Below, piece by piece: positions 20,303-29,014 of a stretch of DNA of 64,000 nucleotides. Position 1 is the stretch's first letter. The number at the start of each line of letters is the position of its first letter. The stretch is from Planctomycetota bacterium (lineage in GTDB: Bacteria > Planctomycetota > Phycisphaerae > Sedimentisphaerales > Anaerobacaceae). The translations under genes were made by a program, and so were the position numbers. Under the pieces are notes generated by a model. That model was not told where the DNA came from, did not search any database, and was given only the letters and a program-made list of their open reading frames with translations. Where the stretch lies: positions 248,001 to 312,000 of the forward strand of contig VRUL01000001.1 of assembly GCA_019456145.1 (NCBI GenBank), given 5' to 3'.

Positions 20303-20695
20303 TTAGCTGCATGTTACTTCAACACCATTGTTTTTTAGTACCTCTGCCAATTCTGGGTTCTGTTCCGTTCTGAATTGAGTTCGATATTCACAAATCTTAT
20401 CGAATATCTCAGCTAAGTCTGCTTGTACTTCTTCTTCATTGCATAAAAGAAATGGAATATCCAACGCAAAGTCACTTAGCCTGGCAATTAAATCATCGCT
20501 GATATCGCTCAGAATTTCCGGCTCGATGATTACCAGGGGTACAGTTGCATCACAGGTTGAAAAGATTTCCATTTCTTCAATGATTTGCTCTGCTGACTTG
20601 CAGGGAATTGAATTGTAACCTTTTTCCCTTAAACAGTGCCTTAGCCAGCAAACGTCACCTTTGGTTTTTCCTGCTACTATGATTATTTCTTTCAT
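20303..20695 (-). CDS. Degenerate receiver-like protein heading the chemotaxis operon
   Basis: About 130 residues from ATG 20695, which has AAGGA just upstream; the frame also runs further upstream to 20758. The predicted pattern of alternating strands and helices (KEIIIVAGK, then a helix, then VPLVIIEPEIL) looks like a CheY-type fold. The position expected to hold the phospho-acceptor Asp reads Glu/Pro/Glu, and the N-terminal acidic pair is also absent. It ends 12 nt before cheA, so it is co-transcribed. It could be a phosphorylation-independent docking protein. Homology is by fold impression only. Confidence 0.6.
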   Translation of the reverse strand: MKEIIIVAGKTKGDVCWLRHCLREKGYNSIPCKSAEQIIEEMEIFSTCDATVPLVIIEPEILSDISDDLIARLSDFALDIPFLLCNEEEVQADLAEIFDKICEYRTQFRTEQNPELAEVLKNNGVEVTCS

Positions 20696-20739
20696 TTTCC
20701 TTACACCTTCAAAGATGCCATTAAATTTAGCCACTAATA

Positions 20740-21150
20740 AAAAAGAGCGTTGAACCAAGTGTATTCACGTGCGCCCACACCAGTGGGCATTCACAGAATA
20801 GCACAAGGCCAACGCTCCGCTTGTGCTATTACTGCTTCCGTAGAAAGAGAGCCCCGAAGGGCTCACTGGCGTTTCGCCCACGAAACAGTAAATCGCACTC
20901 ACTTTTTATAGAAAGCTTCGGTTTATCATTTGCTGATTAAACCGCTTTCTTTCTGAACTTGTTTTCTCCTGAAAAAGTTGTATCGTCCCTACAAAAAAAA
21001 AGAGTGCCGAGTCTCTCTCGCTCGTGAACGCCCACGCCAGTAGGGTCTACGGAACGAGTTTGACCGACACTCTTCTATCTTATTATCATCGGTTGTGTCG
21101 GTTTTGGCAACTTGCTCCGTATGAATTTGAACTGGCGTTTCGTTCACGAA
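20740..21150. other. Hairpin-rich region upstream of the chemotaxis operon
   Basis: At least five strong inverted repeats lie here. GAGCGTTG 20745-20752 pairs with 20810-20817 and encloses GCCCAC/GTGGGC (20773-20778/20783-20788). GAGCCC/GGGCTC has a CGAA loop at 20849-20864. GTTTCG/CGAAAC is at 20871-20886. AGAAAGC plus GGTTTA pair with TAAACC plus GCTTTCT at 20910-20950. AAGAGTG 21000-21006 pairs with CACTCTT 21068-21074. A motif like ACTGGCGT...CACGA recurs four times in alternating orientation, near 20765, 20867, 21020 and 21130. There is no open frame. It may be a structured leader or a nested repeat family. Confidence 0.55.
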
Positions 21151-22085
21151 CTATTGCTCAAAACTTTGCACTTATTCAATTGTCTACTGCTTAATCGACT
21201 TGTCCCTTTATTTGGAGACTTCAAACTTATAATAACTGTTTCAAAGGGCTTTTCGTCAAATTCGCACAGACTGTTCATTTCGGAAACTACCTGATTTTAC
21301 GACAATGTCTTTTTAATATACAAACAATTCCTGTAGAACAAACAGTAATTAACACCCTTATGATATATGACGATATGAAAGATGCCGGCCGGGGTAGTCT
21401 TCACAAGTGCCTCTGGCCAAGAGGACTTCTTACTATCACTTAACCACACTTCCTGGGACGATTACGCTCGAGCCATATATTGAAGTCCACGTGTTCAGGC
21501 GGCTTGGCTTGCGGGGAAGAACGTCTTGTCAGTGATCATAAGGCCGATGTTTAAAAAAGGCTGTCTGACTACCCTTAAGACAAGTTCGGGCATTCTATCG
21601 GGCATTTATTTTGTTACCATGCATCGATTCGCTGCCTTTTAGAGGTAGAGAAAACTGTGAAAAAGATTGTTGGAGGAATACTGAACAACCGGCTACAAAA
21701 CCGGCATCAAAGAAAGAGGCTTCTGACATGAGGGCATTAAGATCTATAAGGAAATGGTTGCGTAAATCGCGGGATTCGAGCATGAGTTTTGCAACCGGGA
21801 TTGATTCCCACAAATGGGCAAATCAAATGGAAATACGGCACCTTATTTCAAGTAAGGCTGACGTAGAAGTAACGGCAACACTACGCAGGAATCGTACCTG
21901 CATTTCCTGATTTACGTTTCACCCACTATATGCAAACCGGATTGTGCAAGACAACATTCACAAACAGATCCTTTCAAAGCTGAGAACAGCCATTTTGTTC
22001 GATTTGGAATCCTTGGAATTCCCTCTGCCTGCCATGTTTTCCCGTAAACTCGTTCTCCATCTGTCAGAGCCTGTCCCCAAGTCAC
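21151..22085. other. Long intergenic region without a supported gene
   Basis: Open frames exist, the longest being 99 codons at 21611-21910 on the plus strand, but none has recognisable motifs or a good ribosome site. A small palindrome CCTCTGGCCAAGAGG lies near 21410. I see nothing else that I can name. Confidence 0.4.
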
Positions 22086-23603
22086 CTACTCTTTCAGCTT
22101 AACCGCCAACCGCGCCGCCCGTTCTCCAAGGCGCCTGGCGCTGTCGAGTTCTTTGGGGCCGACCCCGGGATCGATTGGTCCGGTCATTGCCCCTGCGCCC
22201 GATTCGGCCCAAATGTCTTGACCCTCTTGGTCTTGATACAGCGGGCCTGCCACGATCATCCGATTGTTGATCATAAAAAGAAGAAGCGATATGACCGTAT
22301 GTTCCTTGCCTCCCATCTGGCCACCACCCGTGGCGAACGCCCCCCCTACCTTGTCCGTAAAATCAACTTTCATCTTCCACGACCAATCATCGATAACGGT
22401 CTTCATTCTGCCGGGTATATTGGCGTAATAGGCCGGGCATCCCAGAACAATCGCCTCTGCCGCTTCAAGGTCTCCTTTGCTCACTTCACTGACCTTCCTG
22501 ACAGTCGCCACCGCACCGGCCACTCGCCTGACCCCTTTCGCTACTGCCTCTGCCATCCGTTCGGTGTTCCCGGTCATGGAGTCGTAAGCAACTAAAACCC
22601 CGGCCGTTTTCTTATCAATAGGTGTTACATCCTCCAGTGAAATGCTTTCTTTTTTAGCCTTGCTGTATTTAGTCAGCACCAGCTCTTCATCCTGGATAAG
22701 ACCAACACCCGGCGCATAAGTTTTATAGTATTTTTCTTCGGCGTCTATTCCGGAGGTCTCTTCCACTTTTATGCAGTTTCTAAATGTCCCCGCAGGCGTC
22801 TTCATCGTCACGTCATCGCTTATTATTTCAGCCCTGTCCATGGCGTTCGGAGCCATCTCCTGGTAATGCCTGGCCCCTAAGAGAATCGTCCCGGGCATTA
22901 TGATACCCGCCCTCGAATTTTTTTCGTCTGCTCTCCACGCCCCCGGGTGGTCGACTATCTTACCGTCATGGTAATCGTCTACCTCCTCCCCGAAATAGAA
23001 TACGTCCCCGTGCTCTCTGCAAATAGCGAAAAAGTTACGCGAGACCTCTTTGAGTTTTCCGTTCTCTTCTTCCCGTTCTTCCACAACTCTCGTTTCTACG
23101 CTGCCGATCTTCTTTGTTTTATCAAGGACGGTAATTACTACTTTCTCCGCGCCGCTTTCCAGCACTAATTGATGACCGGGCTCCAGAATAAAGAAACGGT
23201 TCCTGCCGACCGAAGAGAAAGTGCACTTTTCCTGGCCGAAAGATTCCGTCCACTTCTTGCCTCCTTTGGCCTCTACCGCTTTTTCTGTAGGCCCCCTCTC
23301 TTTGCTCTCGAGGACCTTCCCTCCCGGCGAGATTTCAACTTCGTATACTTTTGCCCCCGAACGCACTTCCACGTCATATTGCCCCGGGTCCTCCCCTTCA
23401 ACCTCCTTTTCAATTCCTATGATTCGCCCCTTTGGAAAGGCCTCCTCAATGGCTTTTCTTATCACAGCCGGCAGCTCCGACGGCACGACGGTGACTTTCC
23501 TCTCTTGCGGCACAGCCTCAGACGCACAACCTGCGACCACCAACATCGCCGACCATATGACAGCAACTAAAATTGTGCCAAGCCAACCTGACTTCACTTT
23601 CAT
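22086..23603 (-). CDS. Lipoprotein with PepSY-like, unknown and flavodoxin (WrbA-like) domains
   Basis: About 505 residues from ATG 23603, which has AAGGAG upstream and begins a lipoprotein signal peptide ending VVAGC (Cys26). The frame is open further upstream only because it reads through a hairpin repeat. Residues about 40-102 look like a PepSY-type domain (VYEVEISPGGKVLE). Residues 118-315 are an uncharacterised beta-rich domain. Residues 335-505 are a flavodoxin with the FMN phosphate loop DSMTGNTERM (341-350), GCPAYYANIPGRMK and GGQMGG, as in WrbA-type quinone reductases. Flavodoxins are normally cytoplasmic; an exported membrane-anchored one is unusual and may act in periplasmic electron transfer, by inference. 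It is transcribed alone. Confidence 0.82.
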   Translation of the reverse strand: MKVKSGWLGTILVAVIWSAMLVVAGCASEAVPQERKVTVVPSELPAVIRKAIEEAFPKGRIIGIEKEVEGEDPGQYDVEVRSGAKVYEVEISPGGKVLESKERGPTEKAVEAKGGKKWTESFGQEKCTFSSVGRNRFFILEPGHQLVLESGAEKVVITVLDKTKKIGSVETRVVEEREEENGKLKEVSRNFFAICREHGDVFYFGEEVDDYHDGKIVDHPGAWRADEKNSRAGIIMPGTILLGARHYQEMAPNAMDRAEIISDDVTMKTPAGTFRNCIKVEETSGIDAEEKYYKTYAPGVGLIQDEELVLTKYSKAKKESISLEDVTPIDKKTAGVLVAYDSMTGNTERMAEAVAKGVRRVAGAVATVRKVSEVSKGDLEAAEAIVLGCPAYYANIPGRMKTVIDDWSWKMKVDFTDKVGGAFATGGGQMGGKEHTVISLLLFMINNRMIVAGPLYQDQEGQDIWAESGAGAMTGPIDPGVGPKELDSARRLGERAARLAVKLKE

Positions 23604-23669
23604 GATGGATCTCCTTAACTCTTTGGGTTTTTCCAATTTACCATAAATTCGAATGGTTCTTTCATATTT

Positions 23670-23830
23670 AGAGTCTCTAACAAAATGAATCGTTGTACCC
23701 AAAGCGAGCGTTTTTTCGTCCTGCAAGGAAGGTGAAACAGGCAATGCCGAAGCATTGTCGATGCAGCCTGACGCCGTCAGGACGAAAAACAAACCGCTTG
23801 AATACAGAGTCATTTTGTTATAGGCTCTTA
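23670..23830. repeat. Long imperfect inverted-repeat element
   Basis: Two arms of about 55 nt are complementary. The outer parts are TAACAAAATGA near 23678-23689 and TCATTTTGTTATA near 23810-23822. The inner parts are TTTTTCGTCCTG (23711-23722) and CAGGACGAAAAA (23778-23789). Between them is a smaller hairpin, CAATGC-CGAA-GCATTG, at 23742-23757. It has no coding potential of its own but extends the apparent frame of the gene at 22086. It looks like a dispersed hairpin element or MITE rather than a terminator. Confidence 0.65.
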
Positions 23831-24370
23831 GTATCTCATAATGCCATACTTTCCCAAAGAACACAAGCTCCCCGCCCATTTGTTTGCCGGCCGTACCGCC
23901 TTTCCCCGTCATTGCGAACAAATATTTACGTGCCTATAAGGCAACGAAGTAATCTCAACCCTTGTCATTCTGAGCGCAACGAAGAATCTCCAAAATAATC
24001 AATCATCAATCAATGTCATTTCGACTGAAGCAATGCGGCGCATTGCGGAGTGGAGAAATCTGGCCATCGAATATAATACATGCCTCAATCTCCTCCATTA
24101 GTAAATCGTCAATAGTAAATAGTCAATTACAAAGCCTGCCTCGCATTAACCATTTACCCATTAACCCATTTGCGCATTTACTCAACCCATTTTTTCTTTC
24201 CCTTTTACATTCTTTTGTATTATTTTATCGTTTGACAAATCTGCCGGATTATGGTAAAGTAGTTTTTAGCAAATCTGAGAGGTTTTCTTTGCTGTTTTGT
24301 GAGAGTTTGGGTCGTGTTTTTTGGAGAAATTCGGCTTAAAATGGGATATGGTGGCTGGAGTACGGTAGGA
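23831..24370. other. Intergenic region with dispersed CATTCTGAGCG-type repeat
   Basis: The segment about 23965-24060 contains GTCATTCTGAGCGCAACGAAGAATCTCC and, in the other direction, GTCATTTCGACTGAAGCAATGCGGCGC. This is a common type of bacterial intergenic repeat, and a degenerate copy occurs near 63421-63450. The section 24120-24200 is low-complexity (CCATTTACCCATTAACCC). No gene is supported before 24371. Confidence 0.4.
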
Positions 24371-26317
24371 ATGAGTGAGACGAGAAATTCAAGCCTTTTG
24401 GGGAAGATTACTGTATTGGTTGTTATCTGCTGTTGTTGTCTTTCAGTTCAGGCCAAATACGGCGGTGGTACTGGAGAGCCGAATGACCCATATCAGATAC
24501 GTGATGCTAATCATATGCAGGCTATAGGGGCTGATGCTAATGATTGGGACAAGCACTTCAAGCTGATGGCGGATATTGATTTGGGGCAGTTTGATGGGAA
24601 AGAGGGTAGGGAGGAGTTTAATGTTATTGGGTATTACATCTACAATCCTCATGACTTAAATCCTTTTGTAGGAGTTTTTGATGGGAATGGTCATACTATT
24701 TTGAACTTTACATATGACTCCAATGATAGGGATTCGATAGGACTTTTCGGATGCGTTGATGATCCTAATGCTGAAATAAGGAATCTGGGATTAATTGACC
24801 CTAATATTGACGCGGGAACAGGAAATAACGTTGGTTCGCTGGTTGGTTATTTTGGATACGGAACTATCAACGAGTGTTATGTTGATGGCGGCAGTGTTTC
24901 GGGAACCAATTTGGTTGGCGGACTTGTGGGAGGCAATGGTGGAACAATCACCAACTGTTATGCTACAGGGATGGTTACTGGTTATTATACTCTCGGCGGT
25001 CTGGTGGGAAACAACCGTGGCAGCATCATCAACTGCAATTCGACAGGCTCGGTTACTGGTTATTATTCTATCGGCGGTCTTGTGGGGAAAAACTGGGGTA
25101 ACATCAGTGACTGCTATGCGACGATACTGGTTACTGGAATTGAAGATCTCGGTGGATTAGTGGGACACAACCGTGTCAGCATCGACACCTGCTATGCAGT
25201 AGGTGTTGTAAGCGGAACGGATAACTCCAGATATCTCGGAGGGCTGGTTGGGGGGAATTCCGGCATCATCAATAACTGCCATGCAACGGGGTCAGTTATC
25301 GGAGACCAGTATCTTGGCGGTCTGTTAGGGATTAATGGCGTTTATGGAAGGAGCAGCAGCATCAGCGACTGCTATGCGACAGGGACGGTTACCGGTACTG
25401 ATTATCTCGGAGGGCTTGTGGGATTAAATTTAGAGAGTATAAGCAATTCCTGTGCGACAGGAGAGGTCACCGGAATTGATTTTTCACGGTACATCGGAGG
25501 ACTGGTTGGATATAACGCATTTGGCGCCCCTATCATCAGCAGCTCTGCGACGGGATTGATTTCCGGAAAAATGTATCTCGGCGGATTAGTGGGATTTAAC
25601 GAAGAAGGAATCATTAACAAATGCAATGCGGCAGGGGCTGTCTCCGGTGGTGATAACTCGTATTGGCTCGGCGGTCTGGTAGGATATAATAAAGACAGCA
25701 TCCGCAACTGTTATGCGACGGGGGCTGTTACTGGAGGCAATGTTGCATGGAATCTTGGTGGTTTGGTGGGGATGAACAATGAAGGAATCATCAGCGACTG
25801 CTATGCGTCGGGATTAGTTAACGGAAATAAATATCTCGGCGGGCTTGTGGGAATAAGTTACAACGGCAGCATCGGCAACTGCTATGCTACCGGAGTTGTT
25901 TCTGGCCTGATTGATGTTGGTGGATTATTGGGAATTGATGAAGAAAACGAAAGCACATTAACGAGTTGCTATTTTCTTGATCCTAATGATGGCAGCGTGC
26001 AGGACAATGGATATGGTGAGCAACTAACGGATGCCGAAATGAAACAGCAAGCAAGTTTCATCGCCTGGGATTTTGTCAATGTGTGGGAAGTATGTGAGGG
26101 AACGAATTATCCCAGATTGGTATGGCAGATACCGCCTGGTGATTTTGTATGCCCCGATGGTGTCAATTTCTTCGATTATTCGTTTTTCGCAGGGCATTGG
26201 GCCGAAGATAACTGCGGAGCGTCGAATGATTGCAACGGCAGAGACTTTGACCTGCTCGGCTCTGTAGATATCAAGGACCTGAGAATCTTTATTGATAATT
26301 GGATGAGTGGCTTTTGA
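24371..26317 (+). CDS. Secreted GLUG-repeat protein with C-terminal dockerin-like tail
   Basis: About 648 residues from ATG 24371, which has GGAG ten bases upstream; in-frame ATG 24341 is an alternative. A signal peptide (VLVVICCCCLSVQA) is followed by a domain beginning GGGTGEPNDPYQI. Then come at least 13 tandem units of 25-35 residues with the core GGLVGxN...NCYATGxVxG, the GLUG motif. The C-terminus carries paired dockerin-like segments (FVCPDGVNFFDYSFFAGHW and DFDLLGSVDIKDL). GLUG repeats form right-handed beta-helix-like adhesins or peptidase accessory regions. The dockerin would attach it to a cohesin-bearing partner, none of which is in the window. Repeats are diverged rather than identical, so they are old. 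Confidence 0.88.
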   Translation: MSETRNSSLLGKITVLVVICCCCLSVQAKYGGGTGEPNDPYQIRDANHMQAIGADANDWDKHFKLMADIDLGQFDGKEGREEFNVIGYYIYNPHDLNPFVGVFDGNGHTILNFTYDSNDRDSIGLFGCVDDPNAEIRNLGLIDPNIDAGTGNNVGSLVGYFGYGTINECYVDGGSVSGTNLVGGLVGGNGGTITNCYATGMVTGYYTLGGLVGNNRGSIINCNSTGSVTGYYSIGGLVGKNWGNISDCYATILVTGIEDLGGLVGHNRVSIDTCYAVGVVSGTDNSRYLGGLVGGNSGIINNCHATGSVIGDQYLGGLLGINGVYGRSSSISDCYATGTVTGTDYLGGLVGLNLESISNSCATGEVTGIDFSRYIGGLVGYNAFGAPIISSSATGLISGKMYLGGLVGFNEEGIINKCNAAGAVSGGDNSYWLGGLVGYNKDSIRNCYATGAVTGGNVAWNLGGLVGMNNEGIISDCYASGLVNGNKYLGGLVGISYNGSIGNCYATGVVSGLIDVGGLLGIDEENESTLTSCYFLDPNDGSVQDNGYGEQLTDAEMKQQASFIAWDFVNVWEVCEGTNYPRLVWQIPPGDFVCPDGVNFFDYSFFAGHWAEDNCGASNDCNGRDFDLLGSVDIKDLRIFIDNWMSGF

Positions 26318-26429
26318 CAATTGATTATGGTATATTAACTATCGAGCATCAAGAATCCAGCATCCTTCCTCTTGAGTCTTGCATCCTCTATCCTCTGTCT
26401 TCCGCCGCCTGTAAGGCGGCGTTATTTAT

Positions 26430-26453
26430 GTGCTTATAAAGCACTTTTTTTTG
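26430..26453 (+). terminator. Rho-independent terminator
   Basis: GTGCTT-ATA-AAGCAC is followed by a run of eight T. A second hairpin, CCGCCT-GTA-AGGCGG, lies just upstream at about 26405-26419. Both lie about 90-130 nt after the GLUG protein gene and probably end its transcript. Confidence 0.75.
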
Positions 26454-26490
26454 TTTACTTTTGTTTGGAAATCTGTTAAAATACCTGTAT

Positions 26491-26592
26491 GTTTGCTATC
26501 AGGCAAACGTAAACCGCCAGGTAGCTTGCCCCTTTCCCTGTGGGGGCACCGAATATAGCGGAGAACCGCAAGTCTTTGTATCAGCAGATACA
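26491..26592 (+). other. Four consecutive hairpins, possible structured RNA or repeat end
   Basis: The hairpins, in order, are GTTTGC/GCAAAC (26491-26508), TGCCCC/GGGGCA (26527-26548), GCGG/CCGC (26558-26569) and TGTATC/GATACA (26577-26592). Each stem is perfect. I could not match the conserved cores of the riboswitch classes I know. The strand is not certain. Confidence 0.5.
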
Positions 26593-26905
26593 CGAAAAAA
26601 TAAGTTCAAAGTCAACCGAAACCACGAACTATGAACAACGAACTAACAATGAACTACGAACTATCATCTACAAACTGCCCAAACCGCCGTAACGCCCCAA
26701 ATTTAGCCGCCACCACGAACAAACCGCCTGTTTTGCCCAGATTACCAAACAATTATAACCTTATTATGCAAAACGAACCCAATTTCTCGGACGACCAAAT
26801 GAACGTAAATAAAGTATTAACAAATGGATATGGAAATAAATCCAATTGGACACTTGGCCAAAACGAACCCAATACAAAGCCAATCAAAGCCAATTTCAGA
26901 GGCAA
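26593..26905. repeat. Degenerate AT-rich repeat tract (pseudo-coding)
   Basis: The tract opens with diverged repeats of CGAACTATGAACAACGAACT type. A similar run occurs near 30050-30080. CAAAACGAACCCAAT then appears twice, at 26768-26782 and 26859-26873. A 147-codon frame spans 26631-27074 but reads as repeated QNEPN-like peptide with no family resemblance and overlaps the next gene. I treat it as repeat DNA, not a gene. Confidence 0.5.
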
Positions 26906-27070
26906 AAAATGCTGCTCCGTATGCTCTGTTATGATACCAATCGTACCAGTAATGCTTGAATCTTCAGGGATTGAAAGTATAATTCAATATGCTCATTCGC
27001 CCGGTACGAGTTTATCTATGGCACGAATATCAGGGCTCTCTACTTTCATCCATTGGAATAGGAGGTCATT

Positions 27071-28840
27071 ATGAAGAATTCATTACTCATTATCCTTACC
27101 CTTATGATCCTGCCCGGGGCGTGCATAGGTGAAGAAAGCCCAACCAACAAAAAGGACGCAAGGGCAGGAGTTGTTACTGCGCATTCCCGTGGTCTGCACG
27201 GTTATATAAGCTACAGTGCAACCCGTCCGCCGGACCGGGCTGCTTACAGTGCGGGCATGGGTTTTTATGCCGCGGTCTGGCCGCTGATTGACAAGCCGAT
27301 TGCCCGCTTTCAGATCGGCCTGCCCAGTGCCTGGATATCACCGGACAATTCCGACAACAAGGATAAACCGCTCGCTCCAATCGGTACGCATGCTAGGGAC
27401 AACTGGCCCGAGCGGGGGCCTACTTGGAGTAGTGTTTTTCAGACCGTGGAAGGAGGCCTGGGTTATTGGGCTCGCAATCACTTCCGCTATGGACCGCCTA
27501 AATTCAGCCTGAACGCCACCCCGCAATGTTACGATTACGAGATCGGATCACCCGGTTGGTCGTTCTTTTACAGCAACAAAGCCCTGCCTGATAATCGATT
27601 GGGAATTGCTCAATTGAGCAATCGTCTGCTCATTCCACCGGATGCACTGCCTTTCGAGGGCAATCCCAACGGCAAATTCCTGGGGATTACCTACATGGCC
27701 TTACCCTTTACCGAGCCTACCACCGGGGACCCTCCCACCGGCGATCAGGCCTGGACCTGTTTTCTCAGTGCGGCCAACTTCAAAGGGCCGATGGCCTATT
27801 ATATCCCGGAGACTTGGAGTAAGATCGGCAAGTTATTCAATTATCCCTTTATCTATGGACGCGGACTCGACGCCCGGCCGGGCAGGATGGGCGGAGGCGC
27901 CATGGAGATCAACACCGTGCCGTGTTTCCGGTCCCAGGATTCCAAAGGTGTCGTTTATTCAAAGCTGCCGAGGTTGCAGTTCCCGGTAGATGATAAAGGA
28001 AGAACCCTGCTGGTGCAGGACGTGACGTATTACTCCAAAGCAACCTTGTATGACGCCTTCAAAGCATGGCGGGACGACGGCCCGGCCTGCTCCGGAAAGT
28101 TCGACGAGAACGGTGCCTTCAGGTCCAAGTTAAGTACGCGTACACCGCGTTTCGATCAAGGCGGCAAGAGAATCACCGGTGTTGACAAAATCTTTGACAC
28201 CAAGATATTCGAATCCAATGTGTGGGGCCTGGAGTGGCGCGATGGCACTACCAACGCCAATGGCTATTTTCCACAGTATATCAAACATGTCGGGGATCAG
28301 CGTGTGGCCGTGTCCACTGCGGATGTTCCCACGGAAACGCAGCTCCTGACCAGGGAGTTCAGAATAGCGAGCCGGGGCGCTCCCTACACCTCACCGACCG
28401 GCGGCGCCTGGGGCAATCCTGGCCCGAAGAGCGAATCCTACAAGGTCGATCTTGCGGACGGCTCGACCGTCACCTACTTCTGGTATCGATTTATCGATCA
28501 GCCGTCTTTCCAGCAGTATCATTGGAGTGACCAAAAGAAGGCGAAACTACAGTCTTTTATCGAAAAAATACACGCCAACTGGCCGATCGACAGGGATTAC
28601 ATGGCACCGCCCAGCAGTGGAACCCTGGCGACACTCGATCCGGCCCTGCTCGTAACACCGCCCGAGGGGCTGGAGGTTGGTTACGTGCCGATAGTGACCC
28701 ATCAGGAAGACGCCAGGTCCTCCAGACGCTTAGGAGTGACCGGAAGAGCGGATCGGTTTCGATTTGACCGCACATGCACGACGCTACGTGGGAAGACGGC
28801 TCGAGCGGAAAAAATCCACCGAACTCAGCCGGGCAGCTAA
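27071..28840 (+). CDS. Secreted protein of unknown function
   Basis: 589 residues, preceded by a strong site (AGGAGG at 27061-27066). N-terminal signal peptide (LLIILTLMILPGACIG). The mature part is rich in Trp, Tyr, Gly and Pro and shows no membrane segment. I do not recognise a family. Motifs such as PRLQFPVDDKGRTLLVQD and GAWGNPGPKSESY suggest a compact beta-rich extracytoplasmic domain. The last 50 residues, after GYVPIVTHQEDARSS, change to Arg/Thr-rich composition, which may reflect a frameshift at the C-terminal end. A secreted LamG-like gene follows after a degenerate region, so both may concern extracellular polymer handling. Confidence 0.75.
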   Translation: MKNSLLIILTLMILPGACIGEESPTNKKDARAGVVTAHSRGLHGYISYSATRPPDRAAYSAGMGFYAAVWPLIDKPIARFQIGLPSAWISPDNSDNKDKPLAPIGTHARDNWPERGPTWSSVFQTVEGGLGYWARNHFRYGPPKFSLNATPQCYDYEIGSPGWSFFYSNKALPDNRLGIAQLSNRLLIPPDALPFEGNPNGKFLGITYMALPFTEPTTGDPPTGDQAWTCFLSAANFKGPMAYYIPETWSKIGKLFNYPFIYGRGLDARPGRMGGGAMEINTVPCFRSQDSKGVVYSKLPRLQFPVDDKGRTLLVQDVTYYSKATLYDAFKAWRDDGPACSGKFDENGAFRSKLSTRTPRFDQGGKRITGVDKIFDTKIFESNVWGLEWRDGTTNANGYFPQYIKHVGDQRVAVSTADVPTETQLLTREFRIASRGAPYTSPTGGAWGNPGPKSESYKVDLADGSTVTYFWYRFIDQPSFQQYHWSDQKKAKLQSFIEKIHANWPIDRDYMAPPSSGTLATLDPALLVTPPEGLEVGYVPIVTHQEDARSSRRLGVTGRADRFRFDRTCTTLRGKTARAEKIHRTQPGS

Positions 28841-28879
28841 GAAATATCGAGGTGAGTATGCTTTTTAAAATTTTCCGAA

Positions 28880-29011
28880 GAAATCGGCGAAACCGGCTAC
28901 CACTATTACTGTCGAGATGATTTGCATAATGTCATGGCCGTTACAAATGCTGTTGGTGCTGTCCTCGAACGCTGCAAATATCAGGGCTCTCCGGATATGG
29001 AAAGGAATTGA
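28880..29011 (+). pseudogene. RHS/YD-repeat protein remnant
   Basis: In one frame the DNA translates to EIGETGYHYYCRDDLHNVMA followed by VTNAVGAVLERCKYQ, then stops after GSPDMERN. This matches the RHS core repeat (YYHxDxLGNVxALTDxxGxVVERYxYD). There is no start codon, and a stop lies in frame 27 nt upstream of 28880. Only a single repeat unit survives, wedged between two secreted-protein genes. A full RHS gene was probably lost from here. Confidence 0.7.
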
Positions 29012-29014
29012 AAA

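Noticed and set aside
21611-21910. A 99-codon frame in the long intergenic region
   Set aside because: No motif, weak start context, and not part of an operon.
22086-23921. Full-length 611-codon frame of the flavodoxin gene
   Set aside because: Its first 106 codons read through the inverted-repeat element. The lipoprotein signal and AAGGAG support the start at 23603.
23965-24060. CRISPR-like repeats
   Set aside because: Copies are irregular, in mixed orientation, and lack equal spacers. No array with constant repeats was seen anywhere in the window.
26491-26592. c-di-GMP or cobalamin riboswitch
   Set aside because: The conserved core blocks of these classes could not be matched; only separate hairpins are seen.
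26631-27074. A 147-codon frame as a gene
   Set aside because: Low-complexity repeat translation with recurring NEPN peptides; it also overlaps the next gene.
27020-28990. A shared 15-nt AATATCAGGGCTCTC near 27026 and 28977 as an attachment site
   Set aside because: The match is short, flanks differ, and there is no integrase nearby; it could be chance or shared RHS-like ancestry.
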